This document shows, piece by piece, positions 24,943 through 36,458 of a DNA stretch of 64,000 nt. The notes beneath the pieces are model-generated. The model was not told the origin of the DNA and did no database searches. It saw only the letters and a list, made by a program, of their open reading frames with translations. Position 1 is the stretch's first letter, and the number at the start of each line of letters is the position of its first letter. The stretch is taken from positions 1-64,000 of the forward strand of contig NW_025940675.1 of the NCBI RefSeq assembly GCF_000764305.2, given 5' to 3'. This DNA is from Hyalella azteca (taxonomy: Eukaryota > Arthropoda > Malacostraca > Amphipoda > Hyalellidae). Position numbers and translations under genes: made by a program.

Positions 24943-25164
24943 GGCACCGCGAGTCCGCGACATGCTACATCGCGGCGGCTATACTGCGCCGGTGAACTGC
25001 TCGGAAACAATAGCGGCGGCTCTGTTTGGCGACACGGCGCGAGAGCAACGGTCAACACGGCGTCGTTTGTTCAACTGAACGGCACTTCAGGGAGGGGCGC
25101 CGCTAGCCAAGCAACGTTCTAACTACCGGAACCTGATAAGTGACGTGATTATGGAACCTGACCT
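24943..25164. other. CpG-rich block
   Basis: GC- and CpG-rich sequence at about 24945-25125 (cgcggcggctatactgcgcc and similar). Frames are open on both strands (62 and 82 codons), as expected at this base composition. It might be regulatory. No gene is supported. Confidence 0.3.
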
Positions 25165-25221
25165 TGTAAATGCGAAAAAAATCCCGTAACTGCGAAAAAA
25201 TCGCGTAACTGCGAAAAATTG
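25165..25221. repeat. 19-20 bp tandem repeat, 3 copies
   Basis: The unit is tgcgaaaaaatcgcgtaac. Confidence 0.8.
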
Positions 25222-25544
25222 TTGGTCGCTAATAAAAGTTGGTATGTATTCCATTGTGGTTCAATGACCGGCAGTATATTTTTCTGCTCATTGTTCGCTG
25301 CATGAAATATAGTTGGAATTAAAGCGTTTGTTTTGGTGCCTGCAGCGCTTGTTCATGGAAGCAATGGGCTAAGTGGTCGATGCAGCAAGCTTTTTTCGGT
25401 TATTTTAGATATTTTTAATGGTCTGACCTTCTAAACACTAGCTCTGCTGGCTACTATTTGTTTTATGGTGCCATTGAGTTGTGTTGGTAAAAAAGAAACA
25501 GAATCGTAAAACTAGTATGAAAGTGTCAAGTGGTAAGAACATAG
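25222..25544. other. unique sequence, nothing recognised
   Basis: Spacer between two small arrays; no feature seen. Confidence 0.45.
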
Positions 25545-25655
25545 CAGCAAAATTCAGGTGGTAAGAACCTGGCTCCTAAATTCAGATTGAAGAACCTAGC
25601 AGCAAAATTCAGGTGTTTAGAACCTAGCAGCAAAATTCAGGTGGTTGGAACCTAA
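25545..25655. repeat. 29-30 bp tandem repeat, 4 copies
   Basis: The unit is gcagcaaaattcaggtggta plus agaaccta. The second copy is diverged. Confidence 0.85.
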
Positions 25656-26146
25656 TTGCTAGAGGCTGGTTGACGAAACAAGAGGCAGCAACCAAGTGTC
25701 AAAATACTAGGGGCGAAACCTAGACATGGGTCTTTAAAATGGTATACCATGTACTTCCTTTCGTATACGACTGTCATATATGCAGTGTATCATATATGCC
25801 TCCAATGATAACAGTGTGATGTTAAATGAACTCGCCAATTAAACCTTTATTGTTATGGATTTACTAAATGTTTTCAGGAAAAATAGTTCTTGCTTCTTGT
25901 TCGAAACTATTTACACCGTCATGTATTCAATTAAATTAGAAAATTGATTACATTTTAAAATTCAATTTTACGACTCGAATAGATACAAGACCAAGAGATC
26001 GGTAAAATTATTTACTTGATTGATGTGACTGAAAGATTAGACCATCAACCGTGCCATCGCCTTGACCTCGTACGAAGATCTCTCCTGCCACTTCCGACTG
26101 ATAAATTAACCAGTTCTATTAATTCTCAATCACACTTTTGACTTCA
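25656..26146. other. unique AT-rich sequence, no gene seen
   Basis: No supported feature. Confidence 0.5.
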
Positions 26147-26291
26147 GAGCCTATACTTTCAAAAAAAGTTAAGAGATCGTAAGTTCATCAGCCAATCATT
26201 GACGGCCTTTCATGCAAAATCCACCAATCATAGACAAGAAAATAGAGCGTAAGTACTTATGTTCACTTAGCGAGTTTTGAAGGTATGGCCC
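26147..26291 (+). mobile_element. family B inverted-repeat element, copy 3
   Basis: It starts GAGCCTATACTTTCAAAA and ends TTTGAAGGTATGGCCC. The central CCAATCAT pair is intact; the subterminal palindrome has one change (CGTAAGTACTTATG). It lies about 300 bp from a large 31-bp array, as copy 2 lies near the small array of the same 31-bp family. Confidence 0.8.
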
Positions 26292-26597
26292 CAGCCTAAT
26301 ATACATCGTTCTATTCAATGTCTGAATTTTAGTTACGCGGTAGTCGCTCCTCTCTGTTAATATCTTAACGGAGTATGCAGCCACGACCAGCGCAATCGCT
26401 GCTGTTACATTAACATTGCTTTACAACTGCAATGTAGTTATACTAACTCACTCACAATCCAGCTCGTCTTTCACCTTTAGCAGCGTCAGGAAAAATGACA
26501 TATTATCTGCCACCTGCATGTAGCCGGTAGAGGGGCTCAATACATAACCGGTATTTATCGGTACTTTTTTGAGCCCCACAACTTCATGTTCACTCGC
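26292..26597. other. unique spacer, no gene seen
   Basis: About 300 bp between the family B copy and the 31-bp array. A small inverted pair (taaccggtatttatcggta) lies near 26546-26565. Confidence 0.45.
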
Positions 26598-27105
26598 ATA
26601 GTAGTGGGTTGCCAGCACCTCCCTCCACTTGATAGTGGGTTGCCCGCACCTCACTCCATCTGGTAGTGGGTTGCCCGCACCCCGCTCCATCTGGTAGTGG
26701 GCTGCCCGCACCTCACTCCATTTGGTATTGGGTTGCCCGCACCTCATTCTATCTGGTAGTGGGTTGCCCGCACCTCATTCTATCTGGTAGTGGGTTGCCC
26801 GCACCTAACTCCATCTGGTAGTGGGTTGCCCGCACCTAACTCCATCTGGTAGTGGGTTGCCCGCACCTCGCTCCACTTGATAGTAGGTTGCCCGCACCTC
26901 ACTCCATCTGGTAGTGGGTTGCCAGCACCTCGCTCCACTTGATAGTGGGTTGCCCGCACCTAACTCCATCTGGTAGTGGGTTGCCAGCACCTCGCTCCAC
27001 TTGATAGTGGGTTGCCCGCACCTCACTCCATCTGGTAGTGGGTTGCCAGCACCTCGCTCCACTTGATAGTGGGTTGCCCGCACCTAACTCCATCTGGTAG
27101 TGGGT
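26598..27105. repeat. 31-bp tandem repeat, about 16 copies (second locus)
   Basis: The unit is tggtagtgggttgcccgcac plus ctcactccatc. Two sub-variants alternate in part (ctccatctg and ctccacttgat endings), which suggests a two-unit higher-order period in places. 31 bp is open in all three minus frames, giving frames of 92-106 codons with CGQPTTRWSEVRATHYQ-like blocks. The right edge is an undetermined base. Confidence 0.92.
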
Positions 27106-27106
27106 N
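27106..27106. other. single undetermined base (N) at an array boundary
   Basis: The only N in the window. It lies exactly where a 31-bp array gives way to a C-run and an unrelated 20-bp pyrimidine array, so it marks an unresolved assembly join. Confidence 0.9.
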
Positions 27107-27425
27107 CCCCCCCCCCATTCTTCACTCATCTCCCCATTCTCCACTGCTCTCCCCTTTCTCCACTCATCTCCCGTTCTCAACTCATCCCCCTGTTCTCCGT
27201 CCATCTCCCTGTTCTCCACTTTTCTCCTGTTCTTTGATCAGCCCCCCTCTTCTTTCATCATTCTGTTCTCCACTCATCCCTCCTGTTCTCCATTCATCTC
27301 CCTATTCTCCACTTATACCACCTGTTCTTTCCTCATCCCCCCCTGTTCTCCACTCATCCCTCCTGTTCTCCACTCACCCCCCGTTCTCCAGCCATCCCCT
27401 TGATCTCCACTCCCTCCCCGACATG
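27107..27425. repeat. 20-bp polypyrimidine tandem repeat, about 15 copies
   Basis: The unit is ctgttctccactcatccctc with many variants. The plus strand is almost entirely C/T, so the array has strong strand asymmetry and could form intramolecular triplexes. The plus frame 27063-27458 that crosses it is a composition effect. Confidence 0.88.
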
Positions 27426-29059
27426 CTCCAGGGTTCAACGCGTACGTACAGCAGTTGAGTGTGGTGGTGGTGGCAGGCGCTCGAGTCTCCCAAGGTTATC
27501 TTCTCAGAAAAAGAAACTTCTCGCCCAGCAGTTTTGTTTCTAGGCTGCGCGCTTACCCTACGCGGCGCCCGTGGGGCTCACGACCAAACCTTAATCCAAT
27601 GATCCCCGTTACTAATCCGTACTTTTGTTCGTTACACAGCAGGGCTCTGGAACTGCCTACTGAATGCTATGGGAGTAAGTCATGCTATGCTACTACTTTT
27701 GGACTAAGTTACGCAATGCTGTGAGACCATGCACTCAATATTTTAGTATTACGTACTCATGCAGTGCTCTAGCTGGGACAATGTGCGAAAAGCTATGATG
27801 AATGATTTGTTACCATGTACTGAATGTTATGTACTGTATTATAAAGAAATGAAGTACGAGACTCTCAGGAAGTCCCGCGACTGTTATACAATGTTAGCTC
27901 GGCATGGCTGTCCCTCGTATCTGAATAACTGCCAGACAGCTGTCCGCTTTCACACAAATGCAATAGACAAAAGTAGACTATGCAATAAAGGCTGGCTGGC
28001 GCTTTGATCATTCAAGCCAATTTAATTTATTTTCTTGCTATGGAAGTCACTCCCTGAAACTCTCGCACATTTTTGCCGTGCTCAACGAGTATTTTCGCGG
28101 CTTTTGTAGCGTGTGCTTCGCGAGATAACAACTCTGCCGATTTCGTATCCCAGGATTGCTATCGTTCCTAAAAAAATCGGCGTTAAAAATCCTTCGTTAA
28201 TTCACGGACTCAATTTTGAATTCGACGGTCGTTTCTGTTCTCCATAAACGAGTTTATTAGATCAGAACTCCACGTGACGACCATGCGTCGCATTTGCATG
28301 GAATTCTCTTTTGCGAATAGTGTACACTGAACAACTGGAGTAAATATACAAAATTATGGCTGAATGATATTATGTGCATAATAAAAGAGTGTTACGCTTA
28401 CGCTTTTTGACGGGATTGTGCCTTCGCGTTTTCTGATAGTGCCTTTATTTGGTATATATATATGGACGTGATTCATCACTAGTAATAATTATGTAAGACT
28501 CTCTGCGTGTGTTAACTTCGGGCTATTCATCAGCATGTCGGTTCTTCAGATGAATTTTATAAAACCTGTACGCCCGTCAGCCTAACCATTATGAGCCCAA
28601 CCCTTCCTCTGTTCGTTCATTTCTCTTCCTCCATCTGTTAATGATATGTCCATGCCAGAAGTTCAGTACCAACCCACAAATGTGTCGTAGAAAAGAGTGT
28701 CGTCCATCACTGCAGTAATTGACACTCCCACAAGAAGAAGCCGTCTTCAAGTCCACGGGGAGTCGCTGCCAGATTTACGGACCCTCCGGTGCTGACCTCT
28801 GCAGTGCCGATGGATGGATTGCCTTGCCGGTCAGCTTGGATTTTCCACGCTGAATCACTGATTAAGAAACTGATTACTAGCCTCAATTAATTATGTCGAG
28901 AGTATGAGCCACTGATCACGTACATTTTTATCTTGGAAAATTGGCAAAGAGTTGCTTCAGACTAAGTATCTAATATTGCATATTTATGCTGTAACAGTAC
29001 CGAATATGCATCAATATTGATTAAATTAATGCCAAAGAGCGACATCAGTTGAGCTAGAG
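27426..29059. other. unique sequence, no supported gene
   Basis: A plus frame of 82 codons at 27759-28007 lacks splice or domain support. A stretch of tatatata lies near 28455. No RNA gene recognised. Confidence 0.45.
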
Positions 29060-29412
29060 AATGGCCCTCTCATGTCAGAGGGCCACGTGAGCTATGTCCG
29101 AGGGGCACATCAGTCATGTCAGAGGGCCACACCAGTCACGTCTGAGGGCCACACCAGTCACGTCTGAGGGCCACACCAGTTACGTCTGAGGGCCACACCA
29201 GTCACGTCTGAGGGCCACACCAGTTACGTCTGAGCCACACCAGTCACGTCTGAGAGCCACACCAGTCACGTCTGAGGGCCACATCAGTCACGTCTGAGGG
29301 CCACACCAGTTACGTCTGAGGGCCACACCAGTCACTTCCGAGGGCCACACCAGTCACTTCCGAGGGCCACACCAGTCACTTCTGAAAGCCACACCAGTCA
29401 CGTCTGAGGGCC
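29060..29412. repeat. 22-bp tandem repeat, about 15 copies
   Basis: The unit is ccagtcacgtctgagggcca plus ca. Variants cttccg and ttacgtctg are distributed in blocks. The left edge (29060-29110) is diverged (catgtcagagggccac). Confidence 0.92.
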
Positions 29413-29459
29413 GCATATGCTGTGATGTAGAGCATCATCACTCAGGCATCCTGTTTCTT

Positions 29460-30185
29460 CTAGTGACTTTTTTTCGTTTGTGATTTTGCTGTTGATGATT
29501 TGAGATATTGTAGTGAATTTGAGGCTGGTGACCTGTTTCTGTTAGTGACTTGAGGTTCATGGCTAGTTTCGGTTACTGACTTAGAGAATGGCGACTAGTT
29601 TTCTGTAGCTACTGAGGCTCGTGACCAGTCTTGGTTACTGACTTTGAGGCTAGTGATTTGTCTCCGGTTTTAACTATGATGATTGTGCCTAGTTGTGGTT
29701 AGTGACTGAGGCTGGTGACTAATTCCAGTTTGTGGCGTTGAGACTAATAACTATTTTCCGATTGTAATTTTGAGGTAAGTGACTTGTCTCCGGCTGTAAC
29801 GTTGAGGTTACATGATGACTAATTTCTGCTAGTATCTTTGAGGCAGGTGACTAGTTTCTGCTAGTGTCTTTGAGGCTGGTGACTAGTTTCTGCTAGTGTC
29901 TTTGAGGCAGGTGACTAGTTTCTGCCAGTGTCTTCGAGGCTGGTGACTAGTTTCTGCTAGTGTCTTTGAGGCAGGTGACTAGTTTCTGCTAGTGTCTTCG
30001 AGGCAGGTGACTAGTTTCTGCTAGTGTCTTTGAGGCTGGTGACTAGTTTCTGCTAGTGTCTTCGAGGCAGGTGAATAGTTTCTGCTAGTGTCTTTGAGGC
30101 AGGTGACTAGTTTCTGCTAGTCTCTTCGAGGCAGGTGACTAGTTTCTGCTAGTGTCTTTGAGGCAGGTGACTAGTTTCGGTCAAT
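29460..30185. repeat. 32-bp tandem repeat, diverged left half and homogeneous right half
   Basis: The unit is gactagtttctgctagtgtc plus tttgaggcaggt. About 12 near-identical units lie at 29800-30185. The preceding ~340 bp is built of recognisable but strongly diverged versions of the same unit (tgaggctggtgacctgtttc and similar). That is the pattern expected when homogenisation acts in one part of an older array. Confidence 0.9.
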
Positions 30186-30621
30186 AGCAGTTGCACGGGT
30201 GCCGGCGAAAGCAAATTAGATCTGCATGCTCTTAAGCCTGTGTCATGCAACCTCTCGGTGGTTGTCGGAAAATGAACAAAAAACACTTGCGTTGTTCAAA
30301 GAGCACGCCTCAAGTGCGTTTAAAAGTGCTGGAAAATGTAACGAATAGAGTGGGATAGAGAGAGACAATAAAAAGTGGAGAATGAGTGAGATAACAGGCG
30401 TGGAAAACCAGAGGAATAATAGAATTGGGAGAATAGAATAAATGGAACGAGTAAAAACGAGACAGTATGAAATAATGTGAAAAATAATAAGCGTATAGGT
30501 TAGAATGGTTAGAGAGACAGATGTGGTGGGGCCGTTTTCGAGCACTTTAATTAACTTAGAGCAAATCCTTGTGCTGCCCGATTCCCCTGCAATTTTGGTT
30601 TCGGCGGTCTTGTCAATATCA
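30186..30621. other. unique sequence, no gene seen
   Basis: Purine-rich on plus around 30340-30500, which produces a hydrophobic minus frame (30243-30545) without other support. Confidence 0.45.
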
Positions 30622-30768
30622 GGGCTTATACTTTCAGAACTCGCTAAGTAAACGTAAGTAATTACGCTCTATTTTCTTGTCTATGATTGGTGTATTTTGT
30701 TTGAAAGGCCGTCAATGATTGGCTGATGAACTTACGATCTCTTAACTTTTTTTTGAAAGTATGGGCCC
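30622..30768 (-). mobile_element. family B inverted-repeat element, copy 4
   Basis: In the flanking context the ends extend to CAGGGCTTATACTTTC and GAAAGTATGGGCCCTG, nearly perfect inverted repeats. The ATGATTGG motifs are present. No convincing target duplication. Confidence 0.8.
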
Positions 30769-32349
30769 TGCAGGCATGTTGTCCCTGTTCTATCTGAACC
30801 TGCAGTGAAGAATGAAATATTCTCTCGTTTATGACAATATTCCATCTCAGTTAGTTAAATTCCATTTCCTTTAGTATTTGATGTCTCAAATGACCTACAT
30901 TAATAAGTTCCAGTACTAAAAATAAACTATGTGAGCGTAATTTTCACTTTAGTAACATTTGTTTACGATTTAAGCCAATCACCTGTTTAGTTTCATTGAT
31001 ATCTTCGTTGCCCACGCCGGAATTTTTAACTATTTCTGAGCTAATTACCTCTTTCCCAGGCCAGCAATTTCTTTCTCGTAATTTCCCTTTCCAGCAACAC
31101 GCTTGTTCTAAACTTTTTATGTACATGAGAAAGAATGAGGCCTTTCATCGGGGCGGCTGTCAAAGAGCAAATGATTTTTTTCTAATCTTGGGCGTAATCC
31201 CCAGAGGCTGAAGCTCATTTGAAAACCATTTAGAGGCTTCAGGCGCCCGCCGGGCGATGAAAAGTTCGTTTGAACTTCACAGTAACGTCGCAATTGGTGC
31301 CATGCAGTGCTCCTGCCTCTGAGCTCCTTTACTGCCCTCAAATTGACATCATTACGGCCGTAGAGAGAATGCCCGTAGGAGCTGAGGTCTTGAGATCATT
31401 AGGAACCGGCCTATGTTCCCTCTAAAGACCTCAGCGAAAGCTTCCCTCAGCAGTATACTTTTGTGGATGACTTAGAATTTTCTCAGTAAAAATGCATATA
31501 AACACATGGGTGCATATAAACACATGGGTATTTTTTGGGTTAGATTTAATGGAGACGTTCAAAAACTTGTGTATCGATCAAGCTTAAACGCCGAGTGAGA
31601 ATAAAGGTAAGGGATCTCATATTCTCTGTTACTAATACCGTTAAATAAAGCGCGCCTCCCATGATACGATTCAAGTTATTGTATATAAAGCCTGAATGTA
31701 TCTGACTTTCAAGTCGTTTGAAATAAATGCGTCATCGTTATTTCTTTTATTTATTTACCCATTGGATAATTCCGTCTAGTTTCTCTTTTGTCTGACGTAT
31801 AAATTTTTTCATGAAGAAATATCGTCTCGCATCAGCTTTCTCTTTGCGGTAGGAGCCGTGCATATCTTAGATAAAAATGTACGGAATTTCGTGCACACTA
31901 AAGCAATGTGATCGCGCATATCTTGCATTCCTTCCTACGATGTCTTCGTAGTCCAGAGCCAGCGGACCATCCGAGGCGCATTTATTTCAAGGAATTTTTT
32001 TAACGAGCGTAATTGTCTTTTTGATGTCCCTTCATTTAGTAACAAAACATTGTTATGGTTGTTTGCTAGGGTTATTTATTTTAGGTTGACTTGATGCCTA
32101 ATGTTCAAGTGCTTCGTTGTTTGCATTGAATTAGAAATTCAAAGTTTCTATAAATTTATAGTACAAGTATATATGACTGCCTTCAACTTCAGTGACAGAT
32201 TTTACCCTCATGAAAAAATACTGGAATCCAATGAATTGGTATGGATTTATTTGTGATACTTCAGGATGTGGTATTAATCATCTCATTTTAGAGGCTAGCC
32301 AAGTCGCCAACTTATTACTAACGCGGATGAACTATGAAATCACATTTTT
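30769..32349. other. unique sequence; possible regulatory island at 31130-31420
   Basis: A GC-richer block at about 31130-31420 holds two K50-homeodomain-type sites (taatct near 31183, taatcc near 31195), a ggctgtcaa site and caaatgatt. A 19-bp unit (tgcatataaacacatgggt) is doubled at about 31492-31529. No supported exon. Confidence 0.3.
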
Positions 32350-32571
32350 CATAGAAAATCCGACACTTTTCTTTCCGGTGTGTTTTGGCATTACATTTTT
32401 GCTTGATTTTTAATCTCTGCAAACTTCTGGTCGACCAATGAATTGGTTGGCCGGTTGTATTTTTTCATAGAAAATCCGACACTCTACCTCCCGGTGTGAT
32501 TTGGCATTACATTTTGCTCTCTTTTTAATCTCTGCAAACTTCTGGTCAACAAATGAATTGGTTGGTCGGAT
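32350..32571. repeat. 116-bp direct duplication
   Basis: catagaaaatccgacac at 32350 recurs at 32466, and similarity continues through ggtgtgntttggcattac and caaacttctggtc to aatgaattggttgg. Two copies, about 90 percent alike by eye. Confidence 0.85.
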
Positions 32572-35209
32572 ATGCTGTTAGTCCATTTTTAAGCAAAAGC
32601 GATCTCTTGCCCGGTATGCAAACAGTCGCTGCAGAGCGCGGCAGCGCTACGATCATCCATTACCGCCGCCCTTCAATATTTGTTTGGAAACTCGTGACGT
32701 GCGAGCCTTGTTCGTCTTCACAAATTGCAGCGAGACTGATGAGCCATTACAACGATCCAATACTGCTCACCATTTTCCAAACTTGCTCCATCTTTACCTA
32801 ATGGATGAGGCAATATTCACCTCTGTTTTATTGCTCAAATGCAGTACCAAAGACTAAACTTTAGATGATGTATTGCCAGTATTGGCCCAACATAACGTGA
32901 TGGGAGTTTACGGAACAATAGTGCTTGGAAAGCGTTAACCTTTTGATTTGTTAACTTGATGAAGTGTTATCAAGTTTGTGGGCCCGTCACCAGCCAACAA
33001 ACTCGGCTGGCGTCGCGAGTTTGCTTCTGATTTACTTGGTACACCGAATAAGTCCTGGAATAAAATTGAAGCCACTGTGAATATTATGTTTTTTTTTCAT
33101 TTCATTCCAATTGCGGATCATCGCAATGAGATATATTTTTATTGGTGTTTTTTTTTTGCGCGAAACCTAAATTTTCAACATTTAAGAGTGCAAGAACAAT
33201 TCTTCGTTCTTGAAACTTTTAAAGAATTTTCATAGAATTTATTGTACATTCATTTTCTGGGTTGACTCAAGTTTTCAGTGTTGTTTCTCTCTTAGTGTGA
33301 TGCTCAATCAAATTGTTGCGCTACGAGAATATTTCATTATGTAATTATCAAGCCATGTTATAAATGTTGATTAGCTATGGTTAATTTTTTACAATGTTCA
33401 AATCTTTAATTATATCAGCAATGACTTAGAGGGGTTGAATTAAGTCAGAATTATCAGAGGCAATGAACCGATGGAAGGAACCTACAGATGAAGGATCACA
33501 TCAACTCCATTAGTTTACTTTGGGAATTATTTGCAGCGGTTAACCTCATTTTCTACAGTTACGCTATACTACAACACCTCACAATTTTCTCCCCAACGCA
33601 TCCCTTATCGACTAAAGAAGGCTATTTATTCCCATGTTTTAACCAAGGTCTTGTTTTTTAAGCCATGCAGCTTCTCGACAAGCTTCTATAACTCACCACC
33701 GAAAACGTTCTCGCTGCAACAAGAAAGAACCTACGGCTGCTTCTTTGTCTCGAACGGAAATTTTTATGACACAGTTTGCAGTTCCGGAATTAAACTTCGT
33801 TCATGTATACCATTTTGGTTTTTGTGTTCAAGACAAACATTAGAACACCATGGTTATTAAAAAATTATTCAAGATAAATACTGTGAACAGCTTGGCAATG
33901 GTTTGAAAACTTGAATAATAAGAATGGTTGGGCCAGATGTATTCCCAGAAGCACAATTTGCTTATTTTATTTGTTTTTGCTAGGATGTTGCGTCCCGTGT
34001 GTTTGCCTGCGACCCAAATTCTCCCACGCCGCGCTGAACCAAAACTTTTTTTTGTCTCAAATACCAAGTCGCGTTTTGGAATGCAGCGCACGATTGTATT
34101 TCTCCGCCGGGACCGGCGCGTTTAACAATTTGAAAGTCGTCGTTTTTCTCTGTGCAGCGGTCAGGATTGTGCAGGATAAATCTCTATAGAAATCCGATAG
34201 CTCGCACGGTGGTGCTGCTGCTAGCTTCTCAACAAATTATCGCTGTGTTAACGGTGGCCAGGCATTGGCCGCTGATACGCCGCCTGTGTTTTTGAAGAGG
34301 CTTTTGAGCTGTCGTCGGCCCAAGCCACATCTGGCGGCGCTACAAATCTGCATACATGCTAAACTCAGGCCAGGCCGTGATGAACGACTCGCAGTTCCAT
34401 CCAAAATATCCTACCGATTAAATTAATTATGAATATTATTAATTTAACCAGTTATTAGCGATGATTAGGTAATAAGATGACCAAAATTGGATTCGCTGAA
34501 ATAATGAAATTGGAATGGATAGTTTCAGGTGCCTGGAAATTATTACTATCCAGTTTCCATCCCCAGGATGTATGTCGGTATTTTTTGCAACGTCTTTGCA
34601 CCGCCCTAACTTCATTTCTGTTCTCATATTTTTTCTTAGGATGTTTTGTTATGCTTCGGGAAGTTATGTTTTTTAATGATAATTCTAAGAGCGTTTCTGC
34701 ATGGTGACGAACGCTGGTCTGGTTAACTTTCAAGTATCGCTTAATTTCTTCATTAAGAGGAAACATAAGCTTCTTCAGCATTTCTAAGTCGACTAACGCT
34801 AAGCTTTAACGCTGAAGCATTAACTTATTTGTACTTGAATTCTTTATAGTTTGATCGGAAAAAGAATCTCTTGTGTAGTTGCAGAAGCCCTTTAATTAAG
34901 TTGTTGCAATAGAGGCTTTAATTGCCATTAAGAGTTTAGCCGTTCAAAGGAGATGCAACTTGGGACCTATGCCATTGAGGGGACTGCGCGTGAGGGTTTT
35001 TAAAGTCTACCAAGTCGGTTATTTTTTGCTTTGCTGGACGGGCGTCCTGTATATGAACTTTAGCGGTGTACACAAATTGCTCATCGCGGTGTACGTCTTT
35101 TATATTACCTGCTAGTAAAATCAGATCTATGTATATATTTCTGTTAATTACTTTTCAGATTCTATGTCCATTGTTCAATATATTTATTTTAAGTTCTCCG
35201 CTTGATGAT
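32572..35209. other. unique sequence; CpG-richer block at 34090-34400
   Basis: AT-rich flanks surround a CpG-richer region at 34090-34400, followed by a TAAT-rich segment (gattaaattaattatgaat near 34416). Conserved regulatory DNA is possible but untested. Overlapping open frames at 33840-34189 and 34439-34781 on both strands are not recognisable. Confidence 0.3.
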
Positions 35210-35419
35210 TTATAAACCTAAAACTGCGGTCGATACACTGAATCTAGCATAATCTGTGCCGGGCTTTGTTCCGCGCTCCGATGCCTCCTCATCAAGGTCG
35301 CAATCTGTAGAGCAATCAGCTGTTTGTGTTGTGGAATCGAAGTTTCCTGGTCTCGCGTTCACAATTTTGAATCGTAGCTCTTCAAACTGCTGACTCATCA
35401 TATAGTGAATTGAATGCAT
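35210..35419 (-). CDS. possible coding frame, unrecognised
   Basis: A 69-codon minus-strand frame opening with ATG. The peptide is hydrophilic with an acidic stretch (DCDLDEEASERG) and the codons show an RNY-like pattern. About 20-30 bp upstream on the same strand is a perfect donor-like CAG|GTAAGT (35438-35446), which does not fit a simple exon here. No domain or family is recognised, and a 69-codon frame is within chance expectation for 64 kb. It could be a terminal exon or nothing. Confidence 0.18.
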   Translation of the reverse strand: MHSIHYMMSQQFEELRFKIVNARPGNFDSTTQTADCSTDCDLDEEASERGTKPGTDYARFSVSTAVLGL

Positions 35420-36419
35420 TCCTCACATTCAGCGAACTTACCTGATTCATGTCCTCTCGTATCAACTGTCTTCTATTATTATTATTATGTAGATATTTTT
35501 AACTACTATTTAAAACAGGGAAGAAGTTTACCGGCTTTTTTTAATTAATAATGGACGTTACAGCAATATCCAAACATTTTACTTCAAAACTAAACATGGG
35601 TGCAGATTATATAGTTTGCAATTGGCGCATCCCGCTAATTCAATTCTGACCGACATGAGTTATTGATGCTCTTATTTTGACATCGTGTTTGTTGTATGAT
35701 TTGTTTCCGGCTTCAATAGTTGTTGCCCAGCTGCAATTGTTCAACTGTTACTCTTATATCGTCAATTTTTATCAAATATTTATTTGTTCAATATAGATTT
35801 TCTTTCATTCCCGTTTTTATTAACGAAGAAATTCATTGCGTTCGTTGGAGTGAATATTGAATATCACTGCAAATAAATAATGTTGTTATTTAACCCACAC
35901 CGATATTGTTGTGTGCATTAACGGCTTTGCTTTGAAGTCAAGTGACCGAGCCCCATCGATTTCCATACCACCATTGAGGGCAGGTGACATCAAACTATTC
36001 TACAGCCAAGCCACAGTTAATGAGTCAAGTTCCAAGTTTGATCACCGACGGCTGTGGCACCAAAGTTTGTCTCGTTTTGACCATTGTTCAAACTTACCGC
36101 TATCAAACTTTAAACAAACACACAACTTGTCCAAGTGAGATGGATGACCTCGTAATTGATGAGATGCTCAAATCTGGGCGTTCGGTATATCCGAACGCTG
36201 GCTGTGATCGATGTTCTAGGACTTGTGGTTTGTAAGTTGCGTGGACTTACAAGATATCGCGGTCGGTCTGCAGCACTCGGCACAACTTCTGGGCCTCGAG
36301 ACTTAAAGATTGATGTGTAGGAACGACGACCTCACAGGGGAGATGAGGCTGCTGGGTTTACAGATATCAAAACTAACAACTTCTTCACTATATAGGTCAT
36401 GGATGTTCTCTGCCTAAAA
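35420..36419. other. unique AT-rich sequence, no gene seen
   Basis: An ATT run (attattattatt) lies near 35474. No supported feature. Confidence 0.45.
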
Positions 36420-36458
36420 CATGCACTTCAGATCTTCAGAAACATGCTGAAGTGCATG
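36420..36458. other. perfect 12-bp inverted repeat
   Basis: CATGCACTTCAG (36420-36431) and CTGAAGTGCATG (36447-36458) form a perfect stem around a 15-nt loop that itself contains a partial ATCTTCAG echo. Confidence 0.6.

Noticed and set aside
13146..30185. CRISPR array as an explanation for the short regular repeats
   Set aside because: There are no unique spacers between units, and repeat units are directly tandem; the context is eukaryotic.
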